From contig NZ_AUEZ01000022.1 in the NCBI RefSeq assembly GCF_000426245.1, positions 1-64,000 on the forward strand: a stretch of 64,000 nucleotides of DNA, read 5' to 3'. Shown here piece after piece: positions 9,166-17,317 of this stretch (position 1 is the first letter of the stretch; each line of letters opens with the position of its first letter). The position numbers and the translations under genes are program-made. The DNA comes from Bradyrhizobium sp. Ai1a-2 (GTDB lineage Bacteria > Pseudomonadota > Alphaproteobacteria > Rhizobiales > Xanthobacteraceae). Under the pieces are notes generated by a model. It did no database searches and was not told the DNA's origin. It was given only the letters and a program-made list of their open reading frames with translations.

Positions 9166-10173
9166 CTATTTCACCTCCATCTGCAGGCCTTCCTTCTCGA
9201 TGATAGCAGCGAATTTCTTCGTCTCGGCGTCGACGAAATCGGTGAACTGCTGCGGCGTGCCGTAGTCGGGGCGGGCGCCCATGCCGGCGATGTTCTTCTT
9301 GATGTCGTCGCGCTCAAGCATCGCCTTCACCTGGCGGTTGAGCTCGTCCACGATCGGCGCGGGTGTGGTCTTGGGCAGGAAGACGCCGAACCAGGAGGAG
9401 ACTTCGAATTTCGATAGCTCCGGCGCGCTCTCGCGCATGGTCGGCAGTTTCGGCGCGGCATCGCTGCGCTCGGTGGTGGTGACGCAGAGCCCGTTGAGCT
9501 TGCCGTCGAGCACCTGCGGCAGCGACGGGTAGAGGTTGTCGAACAGGACCTGGATGTCACCCGCGAGTCCGGCCTGCAGCGCGGGGCCGGCGCCGCGGAA
9601 CGGCACATGGGTCATCTTCAACCCGGTGAGCTGCAGGAACCAGGCGCCCGTTAGATGCGGGCTCTGGCCGGTCCCGGACGAGCCATAGGTGAGCTTGTCC
9701 GGATTGGCCTTCAGATAGGTGATCAGTTCGGGGATCGACTTGATGCCGGTCGAGGGATGCGCCGAGACGATGTTCGGAATCCGGATCATGTTGGAGACCG
9801 GCTGCAACTGATCCTTCTGGTAGTTGAGGTTCTTGAAGATCGAATAGGCGATCGCATTCGGCCCGGGATTGCCGATCAGGATGGTGTGGCCGTCGCCCTT
9901 GTTGCGGACGACCTCGGCGGTGCCGATGGTGCCGCCGGCGCCCGAGCGGCTCTCCACGATCGCCGACTGTCCCCAGGCGGTCTGCAGATGCGCCGCCAGC
10001 AGGCGGCCCATCACGTCGGTGGAGCCGCCGGCGGCGGCCGGCACGATCAGGCGGACAGTCTCGGTCGGCCGCCAGTCGCCGGCCCCGAGGCTCGCGCGCG
10101 GCAGGATGGCGGCGGCCGAGACGGCGGCCGTGCCCGTCAGCAGACGACGGCGGGAAAGCAAGGTTCGGCTCAC
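9166..10173 (-). CDS. Tripartite tricarboxylate transporter substrate-binding protein (Bug/TctC family)
   Basis: 335 residues. Periplasmic solute receptor of the Bug family, whose members bind carboxylates or related small acids. The N terminus has a Tat-type signal (SRRRLLTG, then a hydrophobic stretch ending near ASLGA). The body shows VRLIVPAAAGGSTDVMGRLL and the RPDYGTPQQF C-terminal region usual in the family. No TctA/TctB membrane genes are nearby, so it is an orphan receptor; the ligand is unknown. A REP-like repeat lies just beyond its 3' end. Confidence 0.9.
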   Translation of the reverse strand: MSRTLLSRRRLLTGTAAVSAAAILPRASLGAGDWRPTETVRLIVPAAAGGSTDVMGRLLAAHLQTAWGQSAIVESRSGAGGTIGTAEVVRNKGDGHTILIGNPGPNAIAYSIFKNLNYQKDQLQPVSNMIRIPNIVSAHPSTGIKSIPELITYLKANPDKLTYGSSGTGQSPHLTGAWFLQLTGLKMTHVPFRGAGPALQAGLAGDIQVLFDNLYPSLPQVLDGKLNGLCVTTTERSDAAPKLPTMRESAPELSKFEVSSWFGVFLPKTTPAPIVDELNRQVKAMLERDDIKKNIAGMGARPDYGTPQQFTDFVDAETKKFAAIIEKEGLQMEVK

Positions 10174-10277
10174 GTGTTCACTCCCTGATTTGATCTTGTT
10201 TTCAGGGAGCGTAGGGGAGCGCAGGGCGGTCCGGCAAGCGAGGAGTTAAGCGGCGACTTGGCGCAGCGGGCCGATGG

Positions 10278-10754
10278 TTAGTTGAAGCTCAAGAGCTTGA
10301 ACAGCGGCGTCAGGTAGCTGAGCTCCTGGCCCGAGGTCGGGGTGGTGCGGCTGACGAAGTCGAAGATCTTGCCGTCCTGCAGGCCGTAATTGGCGATGCG
10401 GCGGACGGTGCGGTTCTTGTCGAAATAAACCGCGATCACGCGCTGGTCGACCACCCGCTGGTTCATGAAGGCGACCGGACGCTCGGTGCGCTGGGAGATG
10501 TAATAGAACACCTCGCCGTCCAGCGTCGCCACCGTCGAGGGCGTGCCCATCACGATCAGCACCTGGTCCTGGCTGGCGCCGATCGGAATCTGCTCCAGCG
10601 CGCCCTGGGGCAGGATATACCCCTTCTGGAATTGCTCGCCAGTGCAGGCGGCCAGCAGCACGCAGACGAGGCCGATGGCCGCCGCGACGCGGCAGCGCGC
10701 TAGCACGCCGCGTAAAGAGGACACGCGTGGGCTGATCTCGTTGGCTCTGGTCAT
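10278..10754 (-). CDS. bamE: Outer-membrane assembly lipoprotein BamE
   Basis: 158 residues. SmpA/OmlA-family subunit of the BAM complex that inserts beta-barrel proteins. It has a lipoprotein signal with lipobox LLAAC37, then the BamE fold: GYILPQGALEQIPIGASQDQ, VMGTPST and EVFYYISQR. Start 10754 leaves a signal of normal length; the longer frame to 10862 would bury it and cross the divergent gene's start. Divergent from the bc1 chaperone gene, as is usual in Hyphomicrobiales. Confidence 0.93.
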   Translation of the reverse strand: MTRANEISPRVSSLRGVLARCRVAAAIGLVCVLLAACTGEQFQKGYILPQGALEQIPIGASQDQVLIVMGTPSTVATLDGEVFYYISQRTERPVAFMNQRVVDQRVIAVYFDKNRTVRRIANYGLQDGKIFDFVSRTTPTSGQELSYLTPLFKLLSFN

Positions 10755-10861
10755 CGGCGGAACTGATTCGTCCCCTTGCGTCGCGCGAGGCGTTGACGTA
10801 CCGGGCACGGCTGAGGATTGCAACAGAAGCGGGCGCTTTGGGCCCCCGCGCGGAACCCACA

Positions 10862-11413
10862 ATGCTTTGGCCGTTCAATCAATTCAGAAAACCCCGGCTA
10901 ACACCGCGCGGCACCATTGAGACCATCTATGGCATGATCGTGACGCAGGCGCGAGAACCGGTGTTTTACCGGCAGTTCGCGGTCGCGGACACGGTTAACG
11001 GCCGATTCGACCTGCTGCTGGTGCATTTGTGGCTGGTGCTGCGGCGCCTGCGGGCGGTGGAAGGCGAATCGGGCCTGTCGCAGGCGTTGTTCGACCGCTT
11101 TTGCGAGGACATGGACGACAATCTGCGCGAAATGGGGGTTGGCGACCTCACGGTGCCGAAGCGGATGAAGGCGTTCGGCGAAGCCTTCTACGGCCGTTCC
11201 GTGGCCTACGATCTTGCGCTCTCCGACGGCCCCGAGGCGCTGGCAAACGCTTTCTGCAAGAATATCTTTGATGGCAAGGACATCGAGAAGGCACGGCAGC
11301 TCGCGACCTATGCCGGGCGCGTGGCGGCCGTGCTGGACCAGCTCGACGCAACGGCGCTGTCGGGCGGATCGTGGAAGTTTCCAGTGCCGGAGCAGGTGGG
11401 CGCGGCTCAATGA
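10862..11413 (+). CDS. Ubiquinol-cytochrome c chaperone family protein (CBP3-like)
   Basis: 183 residues. Homologous to mitochondrial CBP3/UQCC1, which helps cytochrome b and the bc1 complex assemble. Conserved features seen are YGMIVTQAREPVFYRQFAV, FDLLLVHLWLVLRRL and VGDLTVPKRMKAFGEAFYGR. Start 10862 (MLWPF) fits the family; earlier frame starts lie in the divergent promoter region. The stop overlaps the next ATG (ATGA), so it forms an operon with the DUF177 gene. The role is inferred from family membership. Confidence 0.9.
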   Translation: MLWPFNQFRKPRLTPRGTIETIYGMIVTQAREPVFYRQFAVADTVNGRFDLLLVHLWLVLRRLRAVEGESGLSQALFDRFCEDMDDNLREMGVGDLTVPKRMKAFGEAFYGRSVAYDLALSDGPEALANAFCKNIFDGKDIEKARQLATYAGRVAAVLDQLDATALSGGSWKFPVPEQVGAAQ

Positions 11414-12021
11414 ACAGGACGACCGAGACAGAGAGGCTGAGCATTCCGCGCGACCCTTGGCGCGCGCTGGTCGCGGTGGCGCAGGTGCCGGAAACCGGCC
11501 TGCACCGCGACATCGAGGCCGATCCACGCCAGCGCCAGGCACTGGCTGATATTGCGGGCCTGCGCGAAGTGCTTTCCGCTGAGGCATCGTTCGACGTCAC
11601 GCCGAAGAGCGGCGGCCGCTTCCATGTCGCGGGCTCCGTGCGCGCCCGCATCGGGCAGACCTGCGTGGTGACGCTCGAGGAGATCGAGAACGACATCGAC
11701 GAGGAGATCGACCTGATCTTCGCTCCGCCGGAGCAGATCCCGCAGATGGCTGCGCTGGCGGAAGAGGCCGAACGCAGCGACGCCGAGATTCCCGACCCGC
11801 CGGAGCCGATCGAGAACGGCATGATCGATCTCGGCCGGCTTGCGACCGACGCTCTGTTCCTCGCGATCGATCCCTATCCGCGCAAGGCGGATGCCGTGTT
11901 CGAGTCGGTGGTCGAGGCCGCCGACCCCGAGGATCACCCGTTTGCCGCGCTGAAAGCGTTGCAGGCCACGCCGAAAACCCCCGGTGGAAACAGGCCGAAA
12001 GGGAAATCCAACGGGAAATAG
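11410..12021 (+). CDS. YceD/DUF177 family protein
   Basis: 203 residues. DUF177 proteins are linked to 23S rRNA metabolism and sit next to rpmF or plsX in many bacteria. Motifs: central C-V-V-T-LEEIENDIDEEIDLIF (CVVTLEEIEN quoted), acidic region, and the C-terminal ATDALFLAIDPYPRK then DHPFAALKAL. The tail is basic (KPKGKSNGK-like). Start overlaps the chaperone stop. Unlike many bacteria, no rpmF gene lies between it and plsX. Confidence 0.9.
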   Translation: MNRTTETERLSIPRDPWRALVAVAQVPETGLHRDIEADPRQRQALADIAGLREVLSAEASFDVTPKSGGRFHVAGSVRARIGQTCVVTLEEIENDIDEEIDLIFAPPEQIPQMAALAEEAERSDAEIPDPPEPIENGMIDLGRLATDALFLAIDPYPRKADAVFESVVEAADPEDHPFAALKALQATPKTPGGNRPKGKSNGK

Positions 12022-12378
12022 GCTCCGGTTAAAGTGGATTGTGAGGGCGAACCATCGCGCGAAATCGATCCTATGCATTCTCATAAATATGAGATAAGAT
12101 ATTGAACAAATTGAAATATCCTGTGTCGATGCCTCCGCATTCCCGCAACCCTGAGCCGGCTGGTAAAGCTTGGTGAAGAGGTTGTGTCAGAATGGGGACA
12201 GGTTATTGTCGCGGCCCGGCCGGGCGCGCCGTTGCCTCCGGCCGTACATCGCTTGCGCGATGGACATCGCGATTGCGACAGACATCGCTGACCGCGATGG
12301 ACATCGCTGATGGCGGTGGCTTTCAAACGGGTGGCTGGTCCGCTTCAAGGCCGCCGAGAGCAGGTTTCCGGGACGTTC
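12022..12378. other. Spacer between DUF177 and plsX with iterated short palindromes
   Basis: 357 bases with no credible gene. The first half is AT-rich around 12080-12120 and could hold the plsX promoter. From 12257 to 12307 three 14-base elements follow each other (listed separately). No rpmF-like frame is present on either strand. Confidence 0.6.
12257..12307. promoter_or_regulatory. Three iterated GCGATGGACATCGC-like palindromes upstream of plsX
   Basis: Units at 12257-12270 and 12294-12307 are identical perfect 6-2-6 palindromes (GCGATG-GA-CATCGC). A third, degenerate unit GCGACAGACATCGC sits at 12275-12288. Start-to-start spacing is 18 and 19 bases. Position is 72-122 bases before the plsX ATG. 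An operator for an unknown regulator is one reading; simple repeat drift is another. Confidence 0.4.
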
Positions 12379-13440
12379 ATGCCTAAAAAGGTTCGAATCG
12401 CGCTTGACGCCATGGGTGGCGATGACGGCGCATCGGTCGTCGTCCCCGGCGCCGCCATCTCGTTGAGCCGGCATCCTGACACCGAATTCTTGCTGTTTGG
12501 CGACAGCAAGCTGATCGAGTCGGAATTGGCGGCGCATCCCGCTCTGAAGGCGGCCTCGCGCGTGATCCACACCGACGTCGCGATCAGCAACGATGAGAAG
12601 CCGAGTCAGGCGCTCAGGCGCGGCCGCAAGACCTCATCGATGTGGCTTGCGATCGACGCGGTGAAGCACGGAGAGGCCGATGTCGCGGTGTCAGCCGGCA
12701 ACACCGGCGCGCTGATGGCGATGGCGCGGTTCAACCTGCGCACGTTGCCCGGAATCGACCGCCCGGCGATCGCGGCGCTGTGGCCGACCGTGCGTGGCGA
12801 CACCATCGTGCTCGACCTCGGTGCGACCATCGGTGGCGACGCGCAGCATTTGGTGGCGCTGGCTTTGATGGGCGGCGCGATGGCGAGCGTCCGATTCAAC
12901 GTGGAGCGGCCGACCGTAGGGCTGCTCAACATCGGTCGGGAAGAGATGAAGGGACATGAGGAGATCCGCGAGGCGGCCGAGATGTTGCGGGCGATGAACC
13001 TGCCGCAACTGAACTATGTCGGCTTCGTCGAGAGCGACGGCATCGGCAAGGGCATCGCCGACGTTGTCGTCACGGAGGGATATGCCGGCAACATCGCGCT
13101 GAAGGCGGCCGAGGGCACCGCGCGGCAGATGGTGGACTTCCTGCGCAATGCTTTGTCCCAGACCTGGCCGAGGCGCATCGGCTATCTCCTGGCCCGCGGC
13201 GCCTTCCGGGCGTTGCGCGACAAGATGGATCCCAACAAGTCAAATGGCGGGGTGCTGCTCGGCCTCAAGGGCCTGGTGGTGAAAAGTCACGGTGGGATCA
13301 ATTCCGAAGGCTTTGCCTACGCGGTCGATGTTGGCTATGAGATGGCCCACTACGATCTCCTCACCAAGATCAATCAGATGCTCAACCGCGTCGGCAGCGC
13401 GCTGGCCTCAGCGCAGACCGCGCAGGAGGCTGTCTCGTGA
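12379..13440 (+). CDS. plsX: Phosphate acyltransferase PlsX
   Basis: 353 residues. Converts acyl-ACP to acyl-phosphate, the donor for PlsY in phospholipid synthesis, peripherally at the inner membrane. It begins with the family start IALDAMGGDDG and shows VSAGNTGALMAMA, IGREEMKGHEEI and the C-terminal SHGGINSEGFAYAV. The frame opens earlier (12310) but MPKKVRIALDAMGG at 12379 matches the family. The stop overlaps the fabH GTG. Confidence 0.96.
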   Translation: MPKKVRIALDAMGGDDGASVVVPGAAISLSRHPDTEFLLFGDSKLIESELAAHPALKAASRVIHTDVAISNDEKPSQALRRGRKTSSMWLAIDAVKHGEADVAVSAGNTGALMAMARFNLRTLPGIDRPAIAALWPTVRGDTIVLDLGATIGGDAQHLVALALMGGAMASVRFNVERPTVGLLNIGREEMKGHEEIREAAEMLRAMNLPQLNYVGFVESDGIGKGIADVVVTEGYAGNIALKAAEGTARQMVDFLRNALSQTWPRRIGYLLARGAFRALRDKMDPNKSNGGVLLGLKGLVVKSHGGINSEGFAYAVDVGYEMAHYDLLTKINQMLNRVGSALASAQTAQEAVS

Positions 13441-14414
13441 CTGCGATACGATCGGTCGTGCTCGGCTGCGGCTCTTATCTGCCGGCGCGGGTCGTGACCA
13501 ATGCCGAGCTGGCGACCCGGGTTGATACGTCAGACGAATGGATCGTGCAGCGCACCGGCATCAGGGAGCGGCACATCGCGGCCGAAGGGGAGTTCACCTC
13601 CCATCTCGGCATCAACGCGGCGCGCGCGGCACTGGCGAACGCCGGCCTTGATGCGCAGGACATCGACCTGATCGTGCTCGCGACCTCGACGCCGGACAAT
13701 ACGTTTCCGGCAACCGCGGTCGCGGTGCAGAACGGGCTCGGCATCACCCATGGCGTAGCTTTCGACTTGCAAGCGGTGTGCTCCGGCTTCGTGTTCGCGC
13801 TGGCGACCGCCGACAATTTCCTGCGCACCGGCGCCTACAAGCGGGCGCTGGTGATCGGTGCCGAGACCTTCTCGCGCATCCTGGACTGGAACGACCGCGG
13901 CACCTGCGTGCTGTTCGGCGACGGCGCCGGCGCGGTGGTGCTGGAAGCGCAGGAGCAGCCGGGCAAACCGTCTGACCGCGGCGTGCTGACGACGCATCTG
14001 CGCTCCGACGGCCGCCACAAGTCGAAGCTGTTCGTCGACGGCGGCCCGGGATCGACGCAGACGGTCGGCCATCTGCGAATGGAAGGCCGCGAAGTGTTCA
14101 AGCATGCGGTCGGCATGATCACCGACGTGATCGTCGACGCCTTCAACGCCACCGGCGCCAGCGCCGAGGACATCGACTGGTTCATTCCGCACCAGGCCAA
14201 CAAGCGGATCATCGATGCTTCGGCGCACAAGCTTCATATTGCACCGCAAAAAGTGGTGCTGACGGTCGATCGCCACGGCAACACCTCGGCGGCATCGATT
14301 CCCCTGGCGCTGTCCGTCGCGGTGAAGGATGGACGCGTGAAGCGGGGCGATCTCGTGCTGTTCGAAGCGATGGGTGGCGGCTTCACCTGGGGCTCGGCGC
14401 TCGTCCGTTGGTGA
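13437..14414 (+). CDS. fabH: 3-oxoacyl-[acyl-carrier-protein] synthase III
   Basis: 325 residues. Initiates fatty acid synthesis by condensing acetyl-CoA with malonyl-ACP. The Cys-His-Asn triad is visible: C115 in DLQAVCSGF, His in IPHQANKRI, and Asn in RHGNTSAASIPLAL. GTG start at 13437 overlaps the plsX TGA by two bases, so the pair is translationally coupled. plsX-fabH-ihfA order is conserved in alphaproteobacteria. Confidence 0.97.
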   Translation: MTAIRSVVLGCGSYLPARVVTNAELATRVDTSDEWIVQRTGIRERHIAAEGEFTSHLGINAARAALANAGLDAQDIDLIVLATSTPDNTFPATAVAVQNGLGITHGVAFDLQAVCSGFVFALATADNFLRTGAYKRALVIGAETFSRILDWNDRGTCVLFGDGAGAVVLEAQEQPGKPSDRGVLTTHLRSDGRHKSKLFVDGGPGSTQTVGHLRMEGREVFKHAVGMITDVIVDAFNATGASAEDIDWFIPHQANKRIIDASAHKLHIAPQKVVLTVDRHGNTSAASIPLALSVAVKDGRVKRGDLVLFEAMGGGFTWGSALVRW

Positions 14415-14547
14415 GTCTCGCAATCAAAAAGGATACCTCCCTGACGATTTTTGGCAGGCTGCTGCATTATCGCCACTGTTGACCATTGCCTGCTAACCTC
14501 CTAATTTCAGGGGACAAATTTTGTTCGCCGAGAGTGCGGGGCAGGCG

Positions 14548-14880
14548 ATGACCGGAACCGGTAAAACAGTCACACGAGTCGATTTGTGCGAAGCGGTCTA
14601 CCAAAAGGTGGGGCTGTCGCGCACCGAATCCTCGGCGTTTGTCGAGCTCGTCTTGAAGGAAATCACCGATTGCCTGGAAAAGGGTGAAACGGTGAAGCTG
14701 TCATCCTTCGGCTCGTTCATGGTGCGAAAGAAGGGCCAGCGCATCGGACGTAATCCGAAGACCGGCACCGAAGTGCCGATCTCGCCGCGGCGGGTGATGG
14801 TGTTCAAGCCGTCGGCGATCCTGAAGCAGCGGATCAACGGCAACCACGGGCCGACCAACGGCGAAGGCAAGAGCGGATAA
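14548..14880 (+). CDS. ihfA: Integration host factor subunit alpha
   Basis: 110 residues. Partner of IhfB; bends DNA for recombination, replication and sigma-54 promoters. The HU/IHF fold is complete, with VTRVDLCEAVYQKVGLSR, the SSFGSFMVRKK beta-strand and the minor-groove arm GRNPKTGTEVPI. ATG 14548 gives a normal N terminus; an upstream TTG (14521) would add nine residues. A 133-base gap from fabH suggests it also has its own promoter. Confidence 0.95.
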   Translation: MTGTGKTVTRVDLCEAVYQKVGLSRTESSAFVELVLKEITDCLEKGETVKLSSFGSFMVRKKGQRIGRNPKTGTEVPISPRRVMVFKPSAILKQRINGNHGPTNGEGKSG

Positions 14881-14890
14881 GTCCTTCTTG

Positions 14891-14935
14891 GGCGTTATGA
14901 CGTTTCTTCGAATCGTCATCCCGCGCTATCGTTGT
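14891..14935. repeat. Diverged fragment of the TTTCTTCGAATCGTCATCCC repeat
   Basis: Shares TTCTTCGAATCGTCATCCCGC with the two full copies at 46758-46866 and 48972-49078, then diverges. Confidence 0.6.
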
Positions 14936-14993
14936 TCGAGTGTGATCACGGCGCGGACGCGTGGCGTCTGTCGCAAGCGCATTTGCGCGGATC

Positions 14994-15106
14994 ATGCTCT
15001 GGAGCATGTTCGGTTCTGTTGAATCAGAGCCGAAACTCTAGAGTCTTGTTCTGACGCGTTTTCTTGACGCGAACCGGTATCCACTTCGCTCGAAAACGCT
15101 CTAGGA
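14994..15106. repeat. CTCTAG/ACCGGTATCCACTTCGCTCG repeat, copy 1
   Basis: Contains TTCGGTTCTG, AATCAGAGCCGAA, TTGACGCG, GAACCGGTATCCACTTCGCT and CGAAAACGCTCTAGG. Another copy in the same orientation is at 15753-15899, and an inverted one at 29893-30014. This copy lacks the internal about 40-base block seen in the other two. Its right edge supplies the first G's of the merR ribosome site. Confidence 0.8.
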
Positions 15107-15120
15107 GAGGGAGCGGGCAT

Positions 15121-15738
15121 TTGGAAAAGGCGCCCGATGCATTCCGTACCATCAGCGAGGTAGCGGACGAACTCGACATCCCCCAGCATGTGTTGCGCTT
15201 CTGGGAGACGCGGTTCGCGCAGATCAAGCCGATGAAGCGTAGCGGCGGCCGCCGCTACTACCGCCCTGACGATGTCGACCTGCTCAAGGGGATTCGCCGT
15301 CTGTTGTACGGCGAGGGCTATACCATCCGTGGCGTGCAGCGGATCCTGAAGGAGCACGGCATCAAGTCGGTCCAGGCGGTCGCCGACCAGAGCGCGGCGA
15401 TCTCCTTCGGCGCCGTCGAGGAGGCGATCGGCCAGAGCCTGCGGGAACCCGACGAGGAGGATGAGGAGGCCGCCGGCCACGATAACGATGCCGAGGACGA
15501 GGAATTTGATGACGGCAACGCTATCGAGATCGATTACCGCTTCGTCGACCCCGACGAGGACGGCATCCTTGCCCCCTTCAAGGGCCGGCAGGCACCGGCC
15601 GCGCAGCCTGCGGCCGCAGCGGCGCCCGCCCGCGGCATCCCTGCCGCCGACCGCGAGCGCCTGCAGCGCGCGCTGCAGGACCTGATCAGCTGCCGGGAGA
15701 TGCTGGATTCGGCATTGAAGGACGGCGAAAGCCGGTAA
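15121..15738 (+). CDS. MerR family transcriptional regulator
   Basis: 205 residues. An N-terminal MerR winged helix (about 8-75: RTISEVADELDIPQHVLRFW, then KRSGGRRYYRPDDVDLL) is followed by an acidic central linker and a short C-terminal helix (LQRALQDLISCREMLDSAL). There are no effector-binding cysteines. The start is a TTG at 15121 with GGAGAGGGAG 8-17 bases upstream; the longer frame begins inside a repeat. The gene sits downstream of ihfA in many Hyphomicrobiales. Its targets are unknown. Confidence 0.9.
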   Translation: MEKAPDAFRTISEVADELDIPQHVLRFWETRFAQIKPMKRSGGRRYYRPDDVDLLKGIRRLLYGEGYTIRGVQRILKEHGIKSVQAVADQSAAISFGAVEEAIGQSLREPDEEDEEAAGHDNDAEDEEFDDGNAIEIDYRFVDPDEDGILAPFKGRQAPAAQPAAAAAPARGIPAADRERLQRALQDLISCREMLDSALKDGESR

Positions 15739-15752
15739 TCGCGGCCGGGCTG

Positions 15753-15899
15753 TCTAGAGCATTTTCGGTTCTGATTGAATCAGAACCGAAGCTCTAGATT
15801 CTTGTTTTGACGCGTTTTCTGCGCAGATAAGTCTACGCAATCTGCGTAAACTTGATTGCTGTGCGAACCGGTATCCACTTCGCTCGAAAACGCTCTAGG
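15753..15899. repeat. CTCTAG/ACCGGTATCCACTTCGCTCG repeat, copy 2
   Basis: Same family and orientation as 14994-15106, so the merR gene lies between two direct repeats. It has an additional internal block (GCAGATAAGTC...TGATTGCTGTG) that also occurs, inverted, at 29893-30014. Its right edge provides the TAG stop of the next gene. Confidence 0.8.
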
Positions 15900-16113
15900 A
15901 GCCGGCCGGCGGATGCACCGGCTCGCGGTGCACCTCGCGTCCTGACTCGCTGACGACCACGATCGCCAGGTCCGGTTCAGCAGGAGCCTCCTTGCGAAAA
16001 TGCGCGGCGAGCTCCTTGCTGTATTCGATAGCCTCGGCGTCCGATGAAAACTGCTTCCCGATCCGGTCGCGGGTCGGAACTCCGTCCTTCCGGTCGAAAT
16101 AGAAGGTCTGCAC
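15895..16113 (-). CDS. Small DUF6894-like protein
   Basis: 72 residues starting at GTG 16113 (MQTFYFDRKDGVPTRDRIG). The pattern of an F-Y-F-D...DG opening, a mid A-I-E-Y-S-K-E-L-A helix and a final I-V-V-V-S-E-S-G strand fits the DUF6894-type small proteins abundant in rhizobia. No function is known. The frame stays open upstream to 16167, but the family start is at the GTG. The TAG stop lies in the edge of repeat copy 2. Confidence 0.7.
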   Translation of the reverse strand: MQTFYFDRKDGVPTRDRIGKQFSSDAEAIEYSKELAAHFRKEAPAEPDLAIVVVSESGREVHREPVHPPAGS

Positions 16114-16339
16114 TTCGTTTGCCTCTGGTTTTGGGATCGTGGGCGGACTGGCGGAACGGCTACCCAACTACCGCGCCGACGGGAACTTTGGCTTGATCTG
16201 CCTCAATCTGGAGCGGCGGGCCCAAGCCGAGCCGTTTCGGTCGCGCGCTTCTGCGAGAGCCGCCCGCGGGACAAGGCTCGGTGAGCACGATCCGATCGCG
16301 CCTTGCGCGAAGCCCTGATCGCAGCTAATGGAACGATAT

Positions 16340-16417
16340 CGGAGCGTGGCGCAGCCCGGTTAGCGCACTAGTCTGGGAGACTAGGGGTCGAAGGTTCAAA
16401 TCCTTTCGCTCCGACCA
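16340..16417 (+). tRNA. tRNA-Pro (anticodon GGG)
   Basis: Complete cloverleaf. Acceptor CGGAGCG (16340-16346) pairs with CGCTCCG before discriminator A and an encoded CCA. The anticodon stem CTAGT/ACTAG closes the loop CTGGGAG, anticodon GGG. The T arm is GAAGG-TTCAAAT-CCTTT. It reads CCC (and CCU by wobble) codons. Its 3' end has a degenerate direct copy at 19208-19231. Confidence 0.96.
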
Positions 16418-16723
16418 AAATCTTCAATGTTTTGATGTGTACCCAGACGGGCGGTTTGCAGGCGACCGCCCGGTTTACAATTTTGTTCGCCGACCGTTCT
16501 GGCCCCGCATAAGCGGGAAGCCGGTAAGCCAGCCTGCCGCTCCGTTTCACGAAAAAAATGCGATGACGAGAGGATCACGCCGGCGCAATCCGTAAGGGTT
16601 GCGTCAATGTCACATCGAACATTTGTTTTATGGATGGAAAGCCAGAGTTTGGCGGCACGCGGAACCAAAAGTTCTCAAAGCGGTTCGAACTTGGTTTTGC
16701 CCTAACAAATGCCAGGAGGATAA
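16418..16723. other. Spacer after tRNA-Pro
   Basis: Apart from the tRNA terminator, it holds a small hairpin at about 16583-16602 (CGCAATCC-GTAA-GGGTTGCG) and an AT-richer stretch before the next gene. No coding frame is supported; an antisense frame over the tRNA is a known artefact type. Confidence 0.55.
16448..16484 (+). terminator. Probable terminator of tRNA-Pro
   Basis: 8-bp stem CGGGCGGT (16448-16455) with ACCGCCCG (16465-16472), 9-base loop, then GTTTACAATTTT. It lies 31 bases after the tRNA CCA. Confidence 0.7.
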
Positions 16724-17176
16724 ATGGCTCGTCGACCCCTAGGAGCCGGGCTGCTCGCTGCGATTGCATTAACGTGGCCAGTGGATCTTGCGATGCTTCC
16801 TTCACCAGCAAACGCGGCCGTTGTGACCGACATGAGTGCGCAGCGTCGACCTCCGGGCGCGCATCGTCCTCCCGGCGCCCATCGTCCTCGTCCACCGGCT
16901 GCCCGTCCGCCCGGAGCGCATCGCCCTCGGCCACCTGGTGCGCATCGCCCACGTCCGCCAGGTGTGCATCGTCCCCCAATTGGCGCCCATCGTCCCTGGG
17001 CGCGTCCGCCGCGCTACACTTGGCGTCCCGGCGGCGCAATCGCAGCAGGTGCTGCGCTTGGCTTCATCGCGGCCGCAACCGCCGCTGCGTGGGCGGGCGC
17101 GCCGCCCGCGCCTGGTCTTTGCTGGTATTACACTGACTGGACGCAACGGCAGGGCTTCTGGGACACTTGTCCGTAG
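16724..17176 (+). CDS. Secreted Pro/Arg/His-rich repeat protein
   Basis: 150 residues, function unknown. A signal peptide (about 1-32, ending SPANA) precedes a low-complexity region (about 40-95) built of RPPGAHR, RPRPPGAHR and similar units. Then come a glycine/alanine-rich hydrophobic segment (GGAIAAGAALGFIAAATAA) and a conserved-looking tail with two Cys (LCWYYTDWTQRQGFWDTCP). The overall plan is seen in small envelope proteins of Bradyrhizobium. An excellent AGGAGG stands 5 bases before the ATG, and a terminator follows the stop. Two cysteines in the tail could form a disulfide. Confidence 0.8.
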   Translation: MARRPLGAGLLAAIALTWPVDLAMLPSPANAAVVTDMSAQRRPPGAHRPPGAHRPRPPAARPPGAHRPRPPGAHRPRPPGVHRPPIGAHRPWARPPRYTWRPGGAIAAGAALGFIAAATAAAWAGAPPAPGLCWYYTDWTQRQGFWDTCP

Positions 17177-17202
17177 GCTCGACCCGGAGATCGAAAATCA
17201 AG

Positions 17203-17230
17203 AGGGCGCGGTGATCGCGCCCTTTGTTTT
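17203..17230 (+). terminator. Intrinsic terminator of the Pro-rich protein gene
   Basis: 8-bp stem AGGGCGCG (17203-17210)/CGCGCCCT (17216-17223), loop GTGAT, tail TTTGTTTT. Confidence 0.9.
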
Positions 17231-17317
17231 GGTGGGCTGATGGCCCGCCGTTAGCGGAAGTGTACATCGTGCTCGACATGGAGCAAGGGAGCGACGTTGG
17301 CCGCGCTTGATCCAACC

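Noticed and set aside
9166..10173. A complete TTT transporter operon
   Set aside because: No TctA or TctB-like membrane protein lies on either side.
16193..16206. FixK/FNR-like box TTGAT-N4-CTCAA
   Set aside because: One mismatch to TTGAT-N4-ATCAA and no promoter-proximal gene in the right place.
16368..16550. Minus-strand 60-residue frame over tRNA-Pro ending in an AKGFEPSTPSLP-type peptide
   Set aside because: This peptide is the well-known artefact of translating the antisense of a tRNA gene.
16845..16990. Tandem repeats suggesting CRISPR
   Set aside because: In-frame codon-level repeats of a secreted Pro-rich protein, with irregular spacing and no spacers or cas genes.
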